Positions 23,592 to 35,663 of a stretch of 64,000 bases of DNA are shown here, in pieces. Within the stretch, counting starts at the first letter, position 1, and the number at the start of each line of letters is the position of its first letter. The stretch lies in NCBI GenBank assembly GCA_002224055.1, contig AZLU01000021.1, forward strand, positions 266,955 through 330,954, in the 5' to 3' direction. Position numbers and translations under genes: made by a program. The notes under the pieces are model-generated. The model ran no database searches. It was given only the letters and a program-made list of their open reading frames with translations, and had not been told where the DNA came from. The DNA comes from Pezizomycotina sp. ARF18 (lineage: Eukaryota > Ascomycota).

Positions 23592-24837
23592 TCAAAAGGT
23601 TAAAGGATCGAGAGTTAAGGTTTCAATATATACGAGACGACGCCGCTTTTTCACCCTCTCGATTGGGACACTCTTACGAAGCTTCAAGTCTCTCTCAAAC
23701 CATCCACTCATCTCCCTACGGTGATCAAGGTTAAAGGCTCTCACGGGTCTCTCGCCGAACATGCCGCCGGCATTGAAGCTCGATACCTTCCTTGGAGCTC
23801 TCCCTTCATGGCGAAAGCGACTGGGACCCGACTGGACATCCGGTTCGACCACGTCGGCTGGCCGTGCATCTCACGATGGAGCCATCTTTTCCGGTCTTCT
23901 GAAGGGCTCGCGGTCGACATTATCGTCTCCAGTACCCATATCATCCCGGAGAATCTTTACCTGCCTCTTCATCTCCTCCACAACTCATACTTATCTAGGT
24001 CGTTATCATCGCCAAAGGGTACACCGCTTCTATGTTTCCTTGCTTATTGTCATCCTGCTTATTGCCGGCAATGACGAGGAGAGTTGCGACGAAGGCCTCC
24101 TTGAGGTACGCGAAGCTGAAACCATCGGTGATGCCGGCAATAGCGGAGCATAGTTTGAAGGGAAGGTAATCGGCTTGTCATGCAGCTTCTTTCGCCAGTA
24201 CTCGCAAGTACAAAGCTCGCTCATGCTCGCTGGCAGTGGAAGAAGTACTTTCGATCGAAGCGGCTGGGCCGTTTTGATAGTCCGGGATCGAGTTTGTCTA
24301 GGTAATTGGTGGAGGCGACGATCATGATTCCTTTTTTTTCGTTTGATGGATATCTTTCTCAACATTGACATCTTCTATTTCAAATTTCAGGTTATCCAGG
24401 CTTTGCTCACCGTCGTTATTCTCCAACCCGTCTACTTCATTGAAGAAGTAAGACCTATTCGGCGGGTGACGATCGTTTCGATATCCTCGAGAACCAGAAG
24501 ACATGGAGAAAGTTGTCTAGCAAGGGAAAAGACGTTCGTGATGTCCCAGGTCTGGCTTGCTTCCCGGACGTAAAGGATATTCACGTTTTGTTTGCCTTTG
24601 TATTTCGTTGATATCTGGTTCATGAGGGCTTTTATGGATATGGTTTTGCCGTTACCGGGAGGACCATGGAATATGATGCCGCGCCTCCAGGGAACGCCGA
24701 GGTCCTTGTACACATCTCTGCCTTTAAAAATGGTCCAACGCGCGGAAAGGTAAGCCATACGTCCGTGCTATTATACCCTTTGGCGCAATATGAAAAAAAA
24801 AATCCAATGACTGACGATAGGGTCTTTCTTCACCTTG

Positions 24838-24878
<41 letters not shown>

Positions 24879-25782
24879 AAATACAAAAGAGGGATAGATG
24901 GATACTCAACTGTCAAGAATTTCTCGGTGATATCCGTCAAGCCGACTTTCATGTCCTCATCAAGATAACATCCTTCCAGCTCGCCTTCTGAACCTCCTCC
25001 CAGAGCTTCTTACTCCTCGTCCAGCTATGCCAATCATAAACGTACAGGTACTCGTCGTTAGGCTTGCCCCATTTGGCGCCGCCTCGATGAGCATTTCCGA
25101 CTTTTTATTCTGGCTCAGCGTCGTCTCGCCGCGTTCGACATCGGGTTCCTTCAGGATCCACAACCAGGAAGTGTAGCCCATGGAGATCTTGTAGACGATG
25201 AACTCCTCGCTCAACCAGGAAACAAGATATTTCCCCATTTCGATCTCCTCGCGGAGCTGGACGGGGTCGTCCTGCTTCAGACCCTGGGAGACGAAATAAA
25301 GGCGGTGGACGCCCTCGTTTCGCTGTCGAGGGTGATCTTCGCGTTACCGCCGTTCGCGAACGCGATGATATCCGCCTGCGGTTCTGGGACTAAAGTGACG
25401 GAATATCGGGGATACCTGTGGCGCAAAGCGGCAGTGTAAGAAACCGCAGAGTTGACCGTGCGGGCGGAGTTGAGCCGCTCGTAGTCCGGGCCGAACTCGT
25501 GGCGGGATCCGGCACCGCGGAAGCGAGGCAAGGGGTTCCGAATTCCTCGAAACGTCGAAGGTGTCGGTGGTAGGGCTGGTGCCGAAGCTGCTGTTGCTGG
25601 TGAAGCTGCTGTCCCTGCTGTAGTAGCATGGGGCCGCGGTGATGCCGCTGCTGCTGCGGTTGTTGTTGCCACCTACCGACGTGTGAAGCCGATGGCGTTA
25701 GCGGCGTTTTCGTTCGCGATAGGTTCGAACCGGAGATGGTTCGCTGTTGCCCTTCGCGACCGGTATCTTGTTTGGCCTTCAT
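23592..25782 (-). CDS. BCS1-like AAA+ ATPase (frameshifted, several introns)
   Basis: AAA+ protein of a fungal group related to the mitochondrial chaperone Bcs1; substrates unknown. ATG 25782 begins a low-complexity Gln/Ser region. Then come HEFGPDYERLNSARTVNSAV, VHRLYFVSQGLKQDDPVQLR and WLSEEFIVYKISMGYTSWLW, the N-terminal domain of this group. After SWKDVILDEDMKVGLTDITE an intron holding a 34-base A-run (T on this strand) precedes DVYKDLGVPWRRGIIF. Walker A GPPGNGKT is at 24665-24642, Walker B LLVLEDIE at 24500-24477. Intron 24332-24410 separates FFNEVDGLENNDG from IMIVASTNYLDKLDPGL, which has the sensor 1 Asn, followed by SKRPSRFDRKYFF with the arginine fingers. Next are ITDGFSFAYLKEAFVATLL and, in a further segment, KYELWEEMKRQVKILRDDMG; the tail ends about 23592. 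At least five frame breaks. Confidence 0.8.
24842..24875. repeat. Homopolymer run of 34 A
   Basis: Uninterrupted A-run lying inside a putative intron of the minus-strand AAA ATPase gene, where it reads as T near the 5' half of the intron. Confidence 0.95.
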
Positions 25783-28776
25783 GGTGTTTTTTGTTGTTTA
25801 TTTATTTAAAAATTCGAACGGTTCGGGAATCAGTAACGCTTCGAGGGAAGTGCTTTTTGGAAGGACGGAGACGAGTGTTTTTGCTGAAGACGTCCTGGAG
25901 GGGCTCTCTGAGGACTTTTCTTTGGTTCGCGGCGTTTCCGCTGTGTCCTCCTCCTCCCTTAAAGAAGGGTGGGGAATCCCCAGCTTTTTGAAACTTCCAA
26001 AAATTGTTGATCTGGGAGTGACAGATACGAAAAAAGGAGTAAGTAGTGTGGGAAGAAGAACAGTCAGTTCAATTCGTTCAAGGGCTGAACGATACAAAGG
26101 GGAACATTGGAAGGCTGGGGAGAAAAAGGTGACAGTGGATGGATGTATAGGGAATCGATTGGGGGGATCGTTAAGGTATTACTACGCTATTGTCACGGTG
26201 GGATCGGTTGGCGCTGTTTCGCAATGACTCAACGATTTCTTTCCTTTTGTGATTGCACTCACACCACGCATACGGTAACCACACCTTCGGGTCTCGGACC
26301 ATCTCCGTCATCGACCCATTTGTGCACTGTACAAAAAGTGCAAGGCTTGGTAGGTCACCCAGTATCACCATTGGATCGAGAGTGCACAAACTCCGACTAA
26401 TCTTTTGCATTTGGAGGTTTCTTCTCGAAGTTATGATTCCTTCCGCTTGGGCCGAAGATTAGCCTGGTATAAAAAGTCTGGGCAGGTTTGAGGCGGTGAA
26501 GAGGGAGATCAAGAAAAAAAGGACCCTGCTTGATAAGGCAATTCATTGCGACGAAGTCGACTCCTCCCCTGTTCACATCGCGTGATAGGACTCATGGGAG
26601 GTAACGCGAAACGAGGCGGCGCTAATTATATTATTAAGCGTTAATAATATACATCAGCTAACAATAGCAACGGCCAACAATAACGGCCCAAAACGCGAAT
26701 CCCATTGTAGCCCTTCTCCTAGCCTGTACGAGGGTATGAATCGTGGTTTCATTGAACACCCCGTAGACATTTAAGCCCACCGCAGTATGTCGATAACTTT
26801 CTAGGAAATAACCCAAATTCATCCATGTCGCTGGCCGATAAGAGTATTTTCCTGGCCGCGCAAACCCCCCCACTCGCGTTATTACATACATCATCTCGAT
26901 GATCGAGCCGTATAGACTCCAAAGAATGCACAAGTTCGACAATGCTTCCCTTGAACAGCTCTGGGTTCTAGGCCGTGGATGTTCGCTTCGAATAATTTTT
27001 ATTCTGCAAGCATTATCTTCGCAAGGAATACATTGTTCGGTGTGGTAACTACCATGAGGCAAGTTGATTTGCGAGCGCCTGGGGTCAGTAGGATATCCAC
27101 AACTGAATACTGCCTTGCCACCAGGAACGCGTCTTCAACAAGCAGTCTATGACGCCGGTTAAGAGGCATCCTCAAAAACGAATTTGGCTACTTTGCGCAT
27201 TCGGTCAAGATAAATGCAAGTTGGGCGAATCGAGCGATTGCTGACATTCTGATGTAGATACCGAATAAAGCGTCAGACATATAATCCGTATTGACCGGAG
27301 TACGTGAAGAGTCAGCACTTCAACTCGTCGCCGCCCTTTTCTAAACCAATATTTTGCGAAAGATACCACGCGGCCTCCTCGAACTGCTTCTCAGCGCCAA
27401 AAAATGTCACAGACGAACAGCCTAGATGGAGATGATGAGGAAAGCAAAGAAGCAAAATGCCAAGACGATCGCGATCTGTCGTGCGTCATTTTCAAAGCAC
27501 AGAGGCGGCGGCTCCGGATATATTTAATCACTGGCCCTGACGCACATTGCTGCGTACCCGATTCCCGTTATACAGATTTACAGCGCGCTCGCCGACGACC
27601 TAACGAATTTCCAGAGTTACACCGCTTGTTACCTAAGTAGGAGGACCAGTTGGAAAATTATAGCACTACATCCTCATTCAAACTCCTATCGTCGCCTAGA
27701 CAATGGATTTTGAGCATCGTAAAGCGATTTCTTTTCCCCTAGGCCACTAGCTGGCATTTGATTCTATAAACGCGAGTTCTTTAAGCGTTCCCGCTTCGAC
27801 GCGATACTATGCTATGGTATGGCGCGATATTGTCCTTTTGAAAATAGGCCCTAATTTCGTTTGTGGTGAGTGCTTCCCTCGAGTTCACTACGAGGAGAGC
27901 ACTAGCCTGAGTCCTTGGAACAGAAAATTGGTAAGACTTCGAGGTGTCGGAGAACAACGAAATAAAGAATGTCAAAAGCTTAGATCAAAGGAGTGAGCTT
28001 GGTAGCCCACTATCCATCTAACAGTGCTCTATCCTCTAAAAGTTGGAAATTTGGAAATCAAGTTCCTGTTAATCTCCCGTGCTCACTCCAAATACAATCC
28101 ATTCCGATAATTAGAAATTTGTTTCTTGGGGGATCTATGTTGTTTTTCTGATTTATGGATATGTACATCCTACAGGCTAAGAGCAGGTGTCGTAGACCCT
28201 CGATCTGATTCTTAATGTGTAGAGAGGCTGTAGACATCAATGTACAACTTAACTTGGACGACTTTCCTCATTGAAATCATTTTGTTGCAATGCCATATTT
28301 TGAAGAGAATAGCTCCCACCGAATGAATTCTGCATCACGGTAAAGGCGATCAGATGCTAGTCTACATTAATGTCAGGTCTAATTTTTCCATTTCCTCCGC
28401 TATTGAGGAGTTTTGATATAAACTTTCCCCGGACTTTTGCGGCCTTACTCGGGTTCTGTGCCACCAACCGAAAGAAAGATTCGAATTAGCTGCACATTAG
28501 CCGCGAGCTACTATTCCCCATAAAATAGATAAGATTGAAGCGAACATTCCATATTTCGCAAAACCGTGATAAATATAACTTGCTCTGGGTATATATTGTA
28601 CCAAAAATATGGCAATAAAACAAAAACCGCCCGTTATTAGGCGCCAAACCCATCCCAAGAAAAAGTACATCGTCTGTCACTCCTTCCAAGATCCACACAA
28701 TGAGGCGAAGCCTCAAACTCAATGGATCCTATCGTATTTCACTACTTCCTTATGTAGAGGGGTGAAATCTCGCTAT
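25783..28776. other. Long gene-poor interval
   Basis: The left end is the promoter side of the AAA ATPase gene. The plus ORF 25736-26227 overlaps it antisense and has no recognisable motif. The minus ORF 26658-27062 (134 codons) and plus ORF 27404-27640 are unrecognised; the first has a hydrophobic C-terminus (MGFAFWAVIVGRCYC) but no other support. I cannot defend a gene here. Confidence 0.45.
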
Positions 28777-29369
28777 TTAATCTTCGTCGGCATCGGCGTC
28801 GCTTGGCTTTTGGTGCATTCTACCGCCCACCGTCACCTTGGTCGACCTCTTCCGGATGATATCGCTGCTCACAGTCGTTCCGGAACCGCTTGAACTGGAA
28901 CTGCTCGAAGTGGAACCGCCCCCTCTGTGCTTTCTCGGTCCCTGCGGATGATATCGATGCGGAAGTTTCCTCCGGAACTGCTGCTGGTGCCGCCACTGGT
29001 TGAAGTCGAACTGGTCGAAGTCGAGCTGCTAGTCCTGTATTTTCTGGGGTCTCTGCGGATTATGTCGATACGAAAATCTCCGCCGGAGCTGCTGCTGCTG
29101 GAACTAGTTGAACCGGTGGAAGTCGAACTTTTCGAAGTGGAGCCGCTTGTATTGTGCCTTCTAGGTTCCGGCGGATGATATCTTCTTAGGATCCCGGCGG
29201 ATGATATCAGCGAGATCCTCGCCGCGCGGGTTAAGAGCGGGAGCAGCGGCCGCGAGGCTATCGAGAGAAATATTATGAGCATCCATATGGCACTATCTAG
29301 CAACGGCTATAGTATACGGAAGACTACTTACGTGAGGAGGGAAGAAATGATGACAAGTGACAGCTTCAT
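28777..29369 (-). CDS. Secreted Ser/Thr-rich protein with five DIIRRD repeats
   Basis: Two exons. Exon 1 (29332-29369) and intron 29258-29331 (GTAAGT...TAG) join to give signal peptide MKLSLVIISSLLTLAAAAPA, then LNPRGEDLADIIRRDPKK. The rest is a tandem repeat: an Ile-Ile-Arg-Arg block followed by a Ser/Thr/Gly spacer. Blocks lie near 29200 (ADIIRRDPKK), 29173 (DIIRRN), 29059 (RIDIIRRDPRKYR), 28949 (RIDIIRRDRE) and 28856 (SDIIRKR). Spacers such as TSSSTSTSSTSTSGG vary in length. It ends RMHQKPSDADADED at 28777. Each block has dibasic RR or KR, the usual Kex2 target, so five short peptides or a processed wall protein are possible; this is inference. Frame shifts at about 29185, 29165 and 28905 are bridged by the repeat itself. 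No known family recognised. Confidence 0.7.
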
Positions 29370-31208
29370 ATTTGGAGGTGTTTGGTAGACGATGTGAGTA
29401 CCGGACTCTGGCGTCTTAAGCTCTAAACGACGGAACGGGATGGATAAAATGGTTCGAAAGAAGACAGGACAATTGAGGACTCTGCTCAACCGCTTGCGGT
29501 AAACGAACGTGGAGAATGGAAGTGACTCTGAGGCTTTTGATCCCGAATGAGCACGAACAACGATAACCATGGACAACGTTCAAGGGTCCTTTTTATATAC
29601 CCTTCTGATCTTTATTCTTTTGTCCAACATTGGACGATCCGAATGGGGTAACTTTCCTGCGATATTTCTTGTTAAATTGCAACCGCGTTTGAGCAGCAAG
29701 CCACACGGCGGAGAGTCTATCAGTATACAGGAACATATTAAATTCGCTCTCCAGAATCTCCAGGAAACGCCAAAGGGACCCCACCACACGAAATTCCTGC
29801 GAAAATATACGGCATGTTATTTAGCCTCATATAAAAAAAAGATCTCGGGTGGGAAGCGTTTCGCTTCAAGTTAACTGCTTCGCATAGGCAATATCCCGAG
29901 AGAGCTGGTTTTGGAATTGCGGGGCGGGCGTTTGCGTTTATTATTATTACCAAGACCTACATGCAGATATTTGGATTCATTTACTGTATCGTCGGTTTGC
30001 CGGGAAATTCGTTACGTTTTTTTTTTTTTTTTTCTTACGTAAAACGTGCGCATTCGTTTCGTTCAGATTGGGGATCTCGAGGCTTCTAAACAAGGAGACC
30101 CGATCATTTTCCCTTGGTTCGTACGCTAGAAGTTCAGAGGTAACCTTGGGCTCGGAGCATCAGTTAATATAAATTAATATAAGTTGATATCAATTATACC
30201 GTCTTGAGGGTCGCGATCGGCCTCTGTAGACGGAAGCCAGAACGATGAGAACTCGGGAAAAATTCGTCGTTTGGATTTTCTCCTCTCAACCCCCCGAAGG
30301 AGTGTAGCGGATAATCATAGCGGATAATTATGAACACCAACAAAAAGGGGTCCTCCTTTTTGTACTGTATTTCGTAACGCCTCCAACGTCAAGGGCTTCA
30401 GGAAGCGAACCACTCGCCAACATTCCATGAAAAGGAGACCTGCAGGGACGGACATTACGGTGGAGTAAAGGGGCTTTCTTGGCCGTGTTTCTATTCAAAA
30501 TTTTTTTTCGAGATCTTCAAATTTTGTTCTACACCCGTGTACTTAAATGGGAAGGCAATCCGGTCTTTATTGCAATGCTGAGCATCGTTGCTCGCAAGGT
30601 TCGTCTATGTTTCTCTCTGTGTAATTTTTCCTACGAAATACCCGACGCTGATCAGGATCTTCAGGGCTTTTCTCAAGCGATTCGCGTTGATTAAGAGACC
30701 CACTTTCAGTGTATCGAGATTTGCAAGACGAGACTGGGGAGACCCCACTCGTTGACTGAATATCGCAGGTCAGTGTCGATGATGGCTAAATTGTCTCATC
30801 ATATAACTGCTGGTAAATTCGCGAAACCTGGAGAACGATATAAATAGATTGATTGAAATGAAAATTTAATTTTGACTGCTAATCAGCTTTTAGAAAGCCG
30901 AAGACATCAATATAGTTAATTAGAAGTCTAATCTAAGGATTTGGTTAAGGTCATAAAGCGTTAACTGAAGAGTGTGAAGTTTTCTCGTCATGATGATAAT
31001 CGCAAACATGCTAAAATGAGTGTCTAGTAGATATCCTTTTGTTCCACCACAGCCAGAAATGCAAATGGGAGCTATTGTGCCAATACAGAACATGAATGGA
31101 GAAGATGAATTAAGATAGTTTCGCCGTAACTTCTGACCTTACTGCGAGTGCTCGGAGGTAGTATGTATATTAAAAATTACTTAGTTGTCAAGTGCCGACA
31201 ACTCGAAA
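29370..31208. other. Intergenic region
   Basis: Promoter side of the DIIRRD-repeat gene on the left and 3' flank of the His-rich secreted gene on the right. A T-run at about 30018-30033. The plus ORF 29569-29874 has a hydrophobic start but no other support. No gene called. Confidence 0.5.
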
Positions 31209-32154
31209 TCAGAACGGAGACCCCAGAGATGTTTTAGTAGCTAACGTAACATTGTTCTGGTAAGGCGGCGGGCTAGTCTTGTAAGGACCGGCACCACCGT
31301 GGTACTGGCCAAAGTTTGTGCTCGTGCCACCGTGTTGGGACTTCTCGTGCTGCTTGTTCCTGTAATGGCCGGACTGGCCGTTGTGTCCATACTTCTTGTC
31401 ATCATCGCAGTCCTCTTCCTGGTTGTGCTTGTAGTTATGCGGAGCGGGCTGGTGCTTAGGCTTCTGGTACTTCGATTGCTCCGGGTGTCTGTAGCCGGCG
31501 TACCGTACGATTCACTGCGGCGGTGGTTATTTCCGTAGTGGACTTCCGTAGGCTTCTGCTGGGGCTTCTGGTGCTCGTACTGCTTATGCTCTTCGTGGTA
31601 GTGGTTCACCGGCTTCTTGTGCTTCTCTTCGTGGTACTCAGGGCCACCATGTCTATACTTGCTGTCATCGTCGCAGTCCTCATCCCCTTGTTGTGATAGT
31701 TATGCGGAGGGGCGGGCCTGTGGTTCGGCTTCTGATCCTGGTAATGCTGGTTGTTGTTGTTCTCGTAAGTGTAGCTGCGGCGGTAATACATCGTCGGGCC
31801 GTTGCTGTGGCTGCTAGACTGGCCCTGGTGGGGGTTTCCTCCGTGGTAAGGACCGAAGTTGTGAGGCTGCTGGCCGTGGTTGTACTGGTTACCATAATTA
31901 CCGTGAGGACGCCTGTTCTTGTCTTTCTCGTCGTCGCAGTCTTCGTCCTTGCCGTGGCCGTTAGGGCCCCTGTGAGGTGGCTGTGGGTGATGTACAGGGC
32001 TCCCGCCATGGTAGTTACTGCCGTGCGGCGGCTGCGGATGGACAATGACGCCACCGTTAGCGCCGTTTTGGCCGTAGCCGGGAGCTTGGCCGTAGGTCGG
32101 GGCCGCGGAAGCGGCGGCGATGAGAGCGGAGAGAGCGATGATCGAGGCCTTCAT
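31209..32154 (-). CDS. Secreted His/Asn/Gly/Pro-rich protein with three acidic-Cys modules
   Basis: ATG 32154 was chosen over the in-frame ATG at 32232 because it starts exactly at a signal peptide, MKASIIALSALIAAASA. The mature part, about 295 residues, is low-complexity and rich in His, Gln, Asn, Tyr, Pro and Gly. Three copies of an acidic module with a single cysteine punctuate it: DEDCDDEKDK (about 31930-31946), DEDCDDDSKYRHGG (about 31661-31685) and EEDCDDDKKYGHNG (about 31397-31420). Each is preceded by a Pro/His block such as HNYHNKG or HNYKHNQ. It ends YQNNVTLATKTSLGSPF at 31209. There is no intron. Two frame shifts (about 31685 and 31505) are recognised because module composition continues in the next frame. 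His-rich and Asp/Glu/Cys clusters could bind metal ions; that is inference. I do not recognise the family. Confidence 0.75.
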
Positions 32155-33923
32155 TTTGAAAATTATTGAAGTCTTGGAAGTGAACGTAAATTTTGAAGTG
32201 CCGCTGTTAAGAGTGTCTTCGAGACTTTTCAAAGAAAGGAATGCGTTAAGGAAAAGAACGTAAAGAGCCGTGAAGGAGCTGGATATCTATCTAGAACGAA
32301 TGTAGATGTTCGTGATGATGATGATGATGGAGAAGAGAAGCTCTGGGAGGTGGACTCACGGTCTCTTTATAACAATTTTACGCCAGGCTTCAAGAAGATG
32401 ACACCCTTGAGACGTTCCTTCATCATCACTCTAGCTTTAGCTTATCCGAGTTCCCGTTGTTCTATGACGACCGCATGAGTCTGGGCGGTTTTCCGAGAAC
32501 CGGATTGGCATGCCATAGGCTTACGCTTGTAACATCCGGATCGACAACGCTCGGTGGTTCCTATCACGCTCTTGTTCCCGTTTCCGTATTAGTTTCTGTC
32601 GATACAAATCTTTCTTAAGTCAGAAAGATCAAGGTTCAGCCCTACGATAGATAGCTTGTTCTCTCAAATGTCCTTTGCATAGTTTCTGTTTTCTGCACGA
32701 GTGTCTAATTGCAGAGTGCTGAAACATGCATGAAATGCCGTTGTCCCGAATCACCGCCGGTAAACGATAAGCCCCTCAACAGCATGGTGTACGCGTCAGC
32801 TGTCAGCAGAGATCATGTAGGGGAATTCGGTTAACCGTGTCATGAAACAGCATCCAGCGTTTTTTTTTTTTTTTTTCCTCCATGAACCGAAACGAGCTGC
32901 CACGAGCCGAAATCCGACCAAGTTGAGAGCAGGAATGACACGAGAGTCGTGATATCACAAAAATTAGACCATACCCATACATAAACCGACAGCTAGAGCA
33001 CAAGCAATAATTTTGAAGATTCAGCTGTGATTGGGGAGGATGCCAATACGCGATAGCTACCCTTGCAAAAGTGTTGGCGGATGTTTCGTAAAACACGTGC
33101 AGAATTAAGTTATGCTAAAGAAACTGATACGAGAACCCCATGTCCTCTTTTGCGTCAGCGGCGAACGTTTGCTGCGGCACTTGGATGGGTTGCCCGCGCG
33201 ATACTTACACCATCCAATAGTTTCTTTCGTGACCCTACAAAGACTCACGATCCTCCGGTTCGGCTGATATCCTGAGTCATCGTTACGGACCTGAATAAAT
33301 CAGTAGTTTGCATAGCTTGGTATAAAACAGACAGCGAGATACCATTAGATACTAATTTCTTTCATTAGGCCTCAGAAGGGCAAGGTCAATCTTGTATTTT
33401 ATTGAATACCATCACCGCCACAGACCGATGTGACTCGTCTATATATGCGTGTCAAAGGCCACAGGCTTCCTACTAACACTACGCGCCTTTACAGTTATCG
33501 ATAGACATCAAGCTACAGGCGAGTACTTTAAAGCATATAGCTACATGTATCGCGCCGCTATCAACGCCTGAGGAGGAGGCTCAAAAATCTCCATACATTT
33601 TCCATTGGGTTTGCTTCGCGGAGAATTCGCTGAATTTTAACCCGCAAGGTTGAGTCAGCCTCTGACGAGCAACCTTACAAAAAGTCTTATCAGTTTCCCA
33701 CCGTCCCACGGATGCCATCGTCATCATACAACCAACATCTCAGAGAACTTATAATCCAGTTTCAACTATTTTTGGGCTCCTCGAGAGCCGGTAATCATCA
33801 CAAACTTTCGGAAGGTAAATTATAAAGCAGCTCGGGAGTCTGTATCGTACTTACGGAAAGAGATAGCTTGCTGACCGTTGACAGTAACAGTTAACAGCCA
33901 AGAGATCCGAAACAATTCGCGCC
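32155..33923. other. Intergenic region between divergent genes
   Basis: Separates the His-rich secreted gene (-) from the small acidic protein gene (+), so it should hold both promoters. It contains (GAT)6 at 32313-32330 and a T-run at about 32860-32876. ORFs 32803-33096 (-) and 33063-33275 (+) are unsupported. Confidence 0.55.
32313..32330. repeat. (GAT)6 microsatellite
   Basis: Six perfect GAT units in the upstream region of the His-rich secreted gene. Confidence 0.9.
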
Positions 33924-34619
33924 ATGGCCTTCTTCTCGATGTTATTCCACGAGGCCCCGACGGAGGACCCGCTGCCATGGGACCAACCTCCTGATAATTC
34001 CGTGAGTTCTCATCTAGATCCTAGACTTCCTCAAGTGATGCAATTTCACGGAACAATTATGCATTATGCCTTGTCTTCTGTCATTGTTCCATTGTTTCGG
34101 TCAGCAGTCAAATCCGAGCTCCCTGACACCTATCTCTAAATCTATTTTAAACATTCTCACGATTGCTTGGAATCTAATGTGAACGAGACTAGCTGCTAAC
34201 ACATTGTCTTATACTGTACGTCAGTCCCGTATTATTCCAGTTCCGCCGTGGGCAGACGATGACGATGATCAGGATTCCGACCACGAAGAATACGACGGTC
34301 GCTCCTACTATCACTATCTGGGAAACAATGTCAATGCTGATGAGCAACGGCAGACTTCGGGTGAGTCCTTTCCGAGATTTTTTATGCGTTAGTTCTTACG
34401 TTTCGCAAATTGACCTTGGGTATATCAGGCGAACCCGTTCCGAACGACGCAGACTTAACTCCACGTTCGACTGAGACTGCTTCCGAATCCAATCAGCCCG
34501 CGCAAAATACAGACGGAACGGACGCTATAGCTGCTCGACCGCCGGAGGAACAGGAGTCGAAAGGCGAAGGCAATCAACCCTCCGTAGAAGTAACCAACCC
34601 TGAAATTTCTACGGCTTGA
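33924..34619 (+). CDS. Small acidic hypothetical protein, intact, three exons
   Basis: Exons 33924-34001, 34225-34360 and 34429-34619 join without any frame problem to 134 codons plus TGA. Intron 1 is GTGAGT...CAG and intron 2 is GTGAGT...CAG. Exon 1 encodes MAFFSMLFHEAPTEDPLPWD. Exon 2 encodes IIPVPPWADDDDDQDSDHEE and a Tyr-rich YDGRSYYHYLGNN. Exon 3 is Ser/Thr/Glu/Pro-rich and hydrophilic. No signal peptide, no membrane helix and no known domain; predicted largely disordered. I do not recognise it. It is one of only two multi-exon genes here that read through cleanly, which makes it a useful control for the frameshift problem elsewhere. The codons before each splice site fit fungal consensus well. 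Confidence 0.65.
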
Positions 34620-35663
34620 GCATTTTTTCTTTTTATTTCCATCCCGCTCAATAGGCTTTTTTCTTTCTCTTTTGTTAGGGTTAACATACGGAGTTCTTGA
34701 TTATTGCTGTTCCTATCCTCGCATTACTGCCACCGTTGCATGCTGCTTTGTTGACTTCTTTTACTGCTTTCCAACGCTTTTTGCCATGCTTTATTCATCC
34801 TTAGAGATTTGCTAGATCATTCGGATTCATTCGATTTAATTATAAATATATCGGAGAGTATTTGGGATTTCTTAAATACTTTTTTCATTCTTATATCGGG
34901 CCCGCAAAGCTTCTCAAACATTGCGATCGCCTTTGCACGGCTCTACATATCTCAAGGTTTTGTTATTCTACACTGCTGCCAACAGCTTTAACATATCGAT
35001 TATTTCAACATCCAATTCACTAGTACATATGACGCTTTCATTGTTTTAGTAGGATTTATCGCTTGCCTCCCTGGCCTAGGAGAGCCCAGTCGTCAAACGG
35101 GCGTAACTTCGTTTCTACATCTGTGGACATTTTCTTTGCTACGAAACTTATTCCGGATGGGACAATATTATTATAATGATAGCTGTTCAGTTTATACGCA
35201 CTGCATGTGCCATAACTTAACAACGCAATGTAAGGAAGATCCAAAACCTCAGAATACTACAGCCATGCGGTCACAGTCGTGGGCATGGCCGTACTTGACT
35301 TATAGTCTATTACATTGGCACAAATATTTAGCTAAATATGTATATATGGTCATAGCTTGCCAAAGTAGCCTTGGAAGGAAAAGGAATTTTTTTTTAAAAA
35401 AAAAACCAGGTGGTTTACATAACTCTTTCAAACCTGAAGCAATGAATGGGGGTCTTTAGTGTTGTTTCAAGACTTGGTCTTGTCTGGCCTTTCAAGCGGG
35501 AACAACAAAGAATCAAATATTGAAAACTTAAACTGGTTTATAGAGAAGTAAGATAGTACTTAAATTAGACCTCATCACCCTCTATAATCCGTGAGTACTG
35601 TATATCTCATCACTCCTTGGTCGAGTCCAATTACAAAAATATCATAATATAAAAATTGCTCAA
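34620..35663. other. Intergenic region
   Basis: T-rich 3' flank of the acidic protein gene, then AT-rich sequence with no recognisable gene. The plus ORF 35136-35459 has no known motif. Confidence 0.5.

Noticed and set aside
25736-26227. Plus-strand ORF of 163 codons antisense to the AAA ATPase start
   Set aside because: Overlaps the N-terminus and promoter of a recognisable gene on the other strand and has no motif of its own.
26658-27062. Minus-strand ORF with hydrophobic C-terminus
   Set aside because: Considered as a membrane protein, but only one short hydrophobic stretch and no conserved motif could be seen.
31693-32169. Plus-strand hydrophobic ORF of 158 codons over the His-rich gene
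   Set aside because: Val/Leu-rich translation is simply the complement of His/Asn/Tyr codons of the secreted protein; shadow frame.
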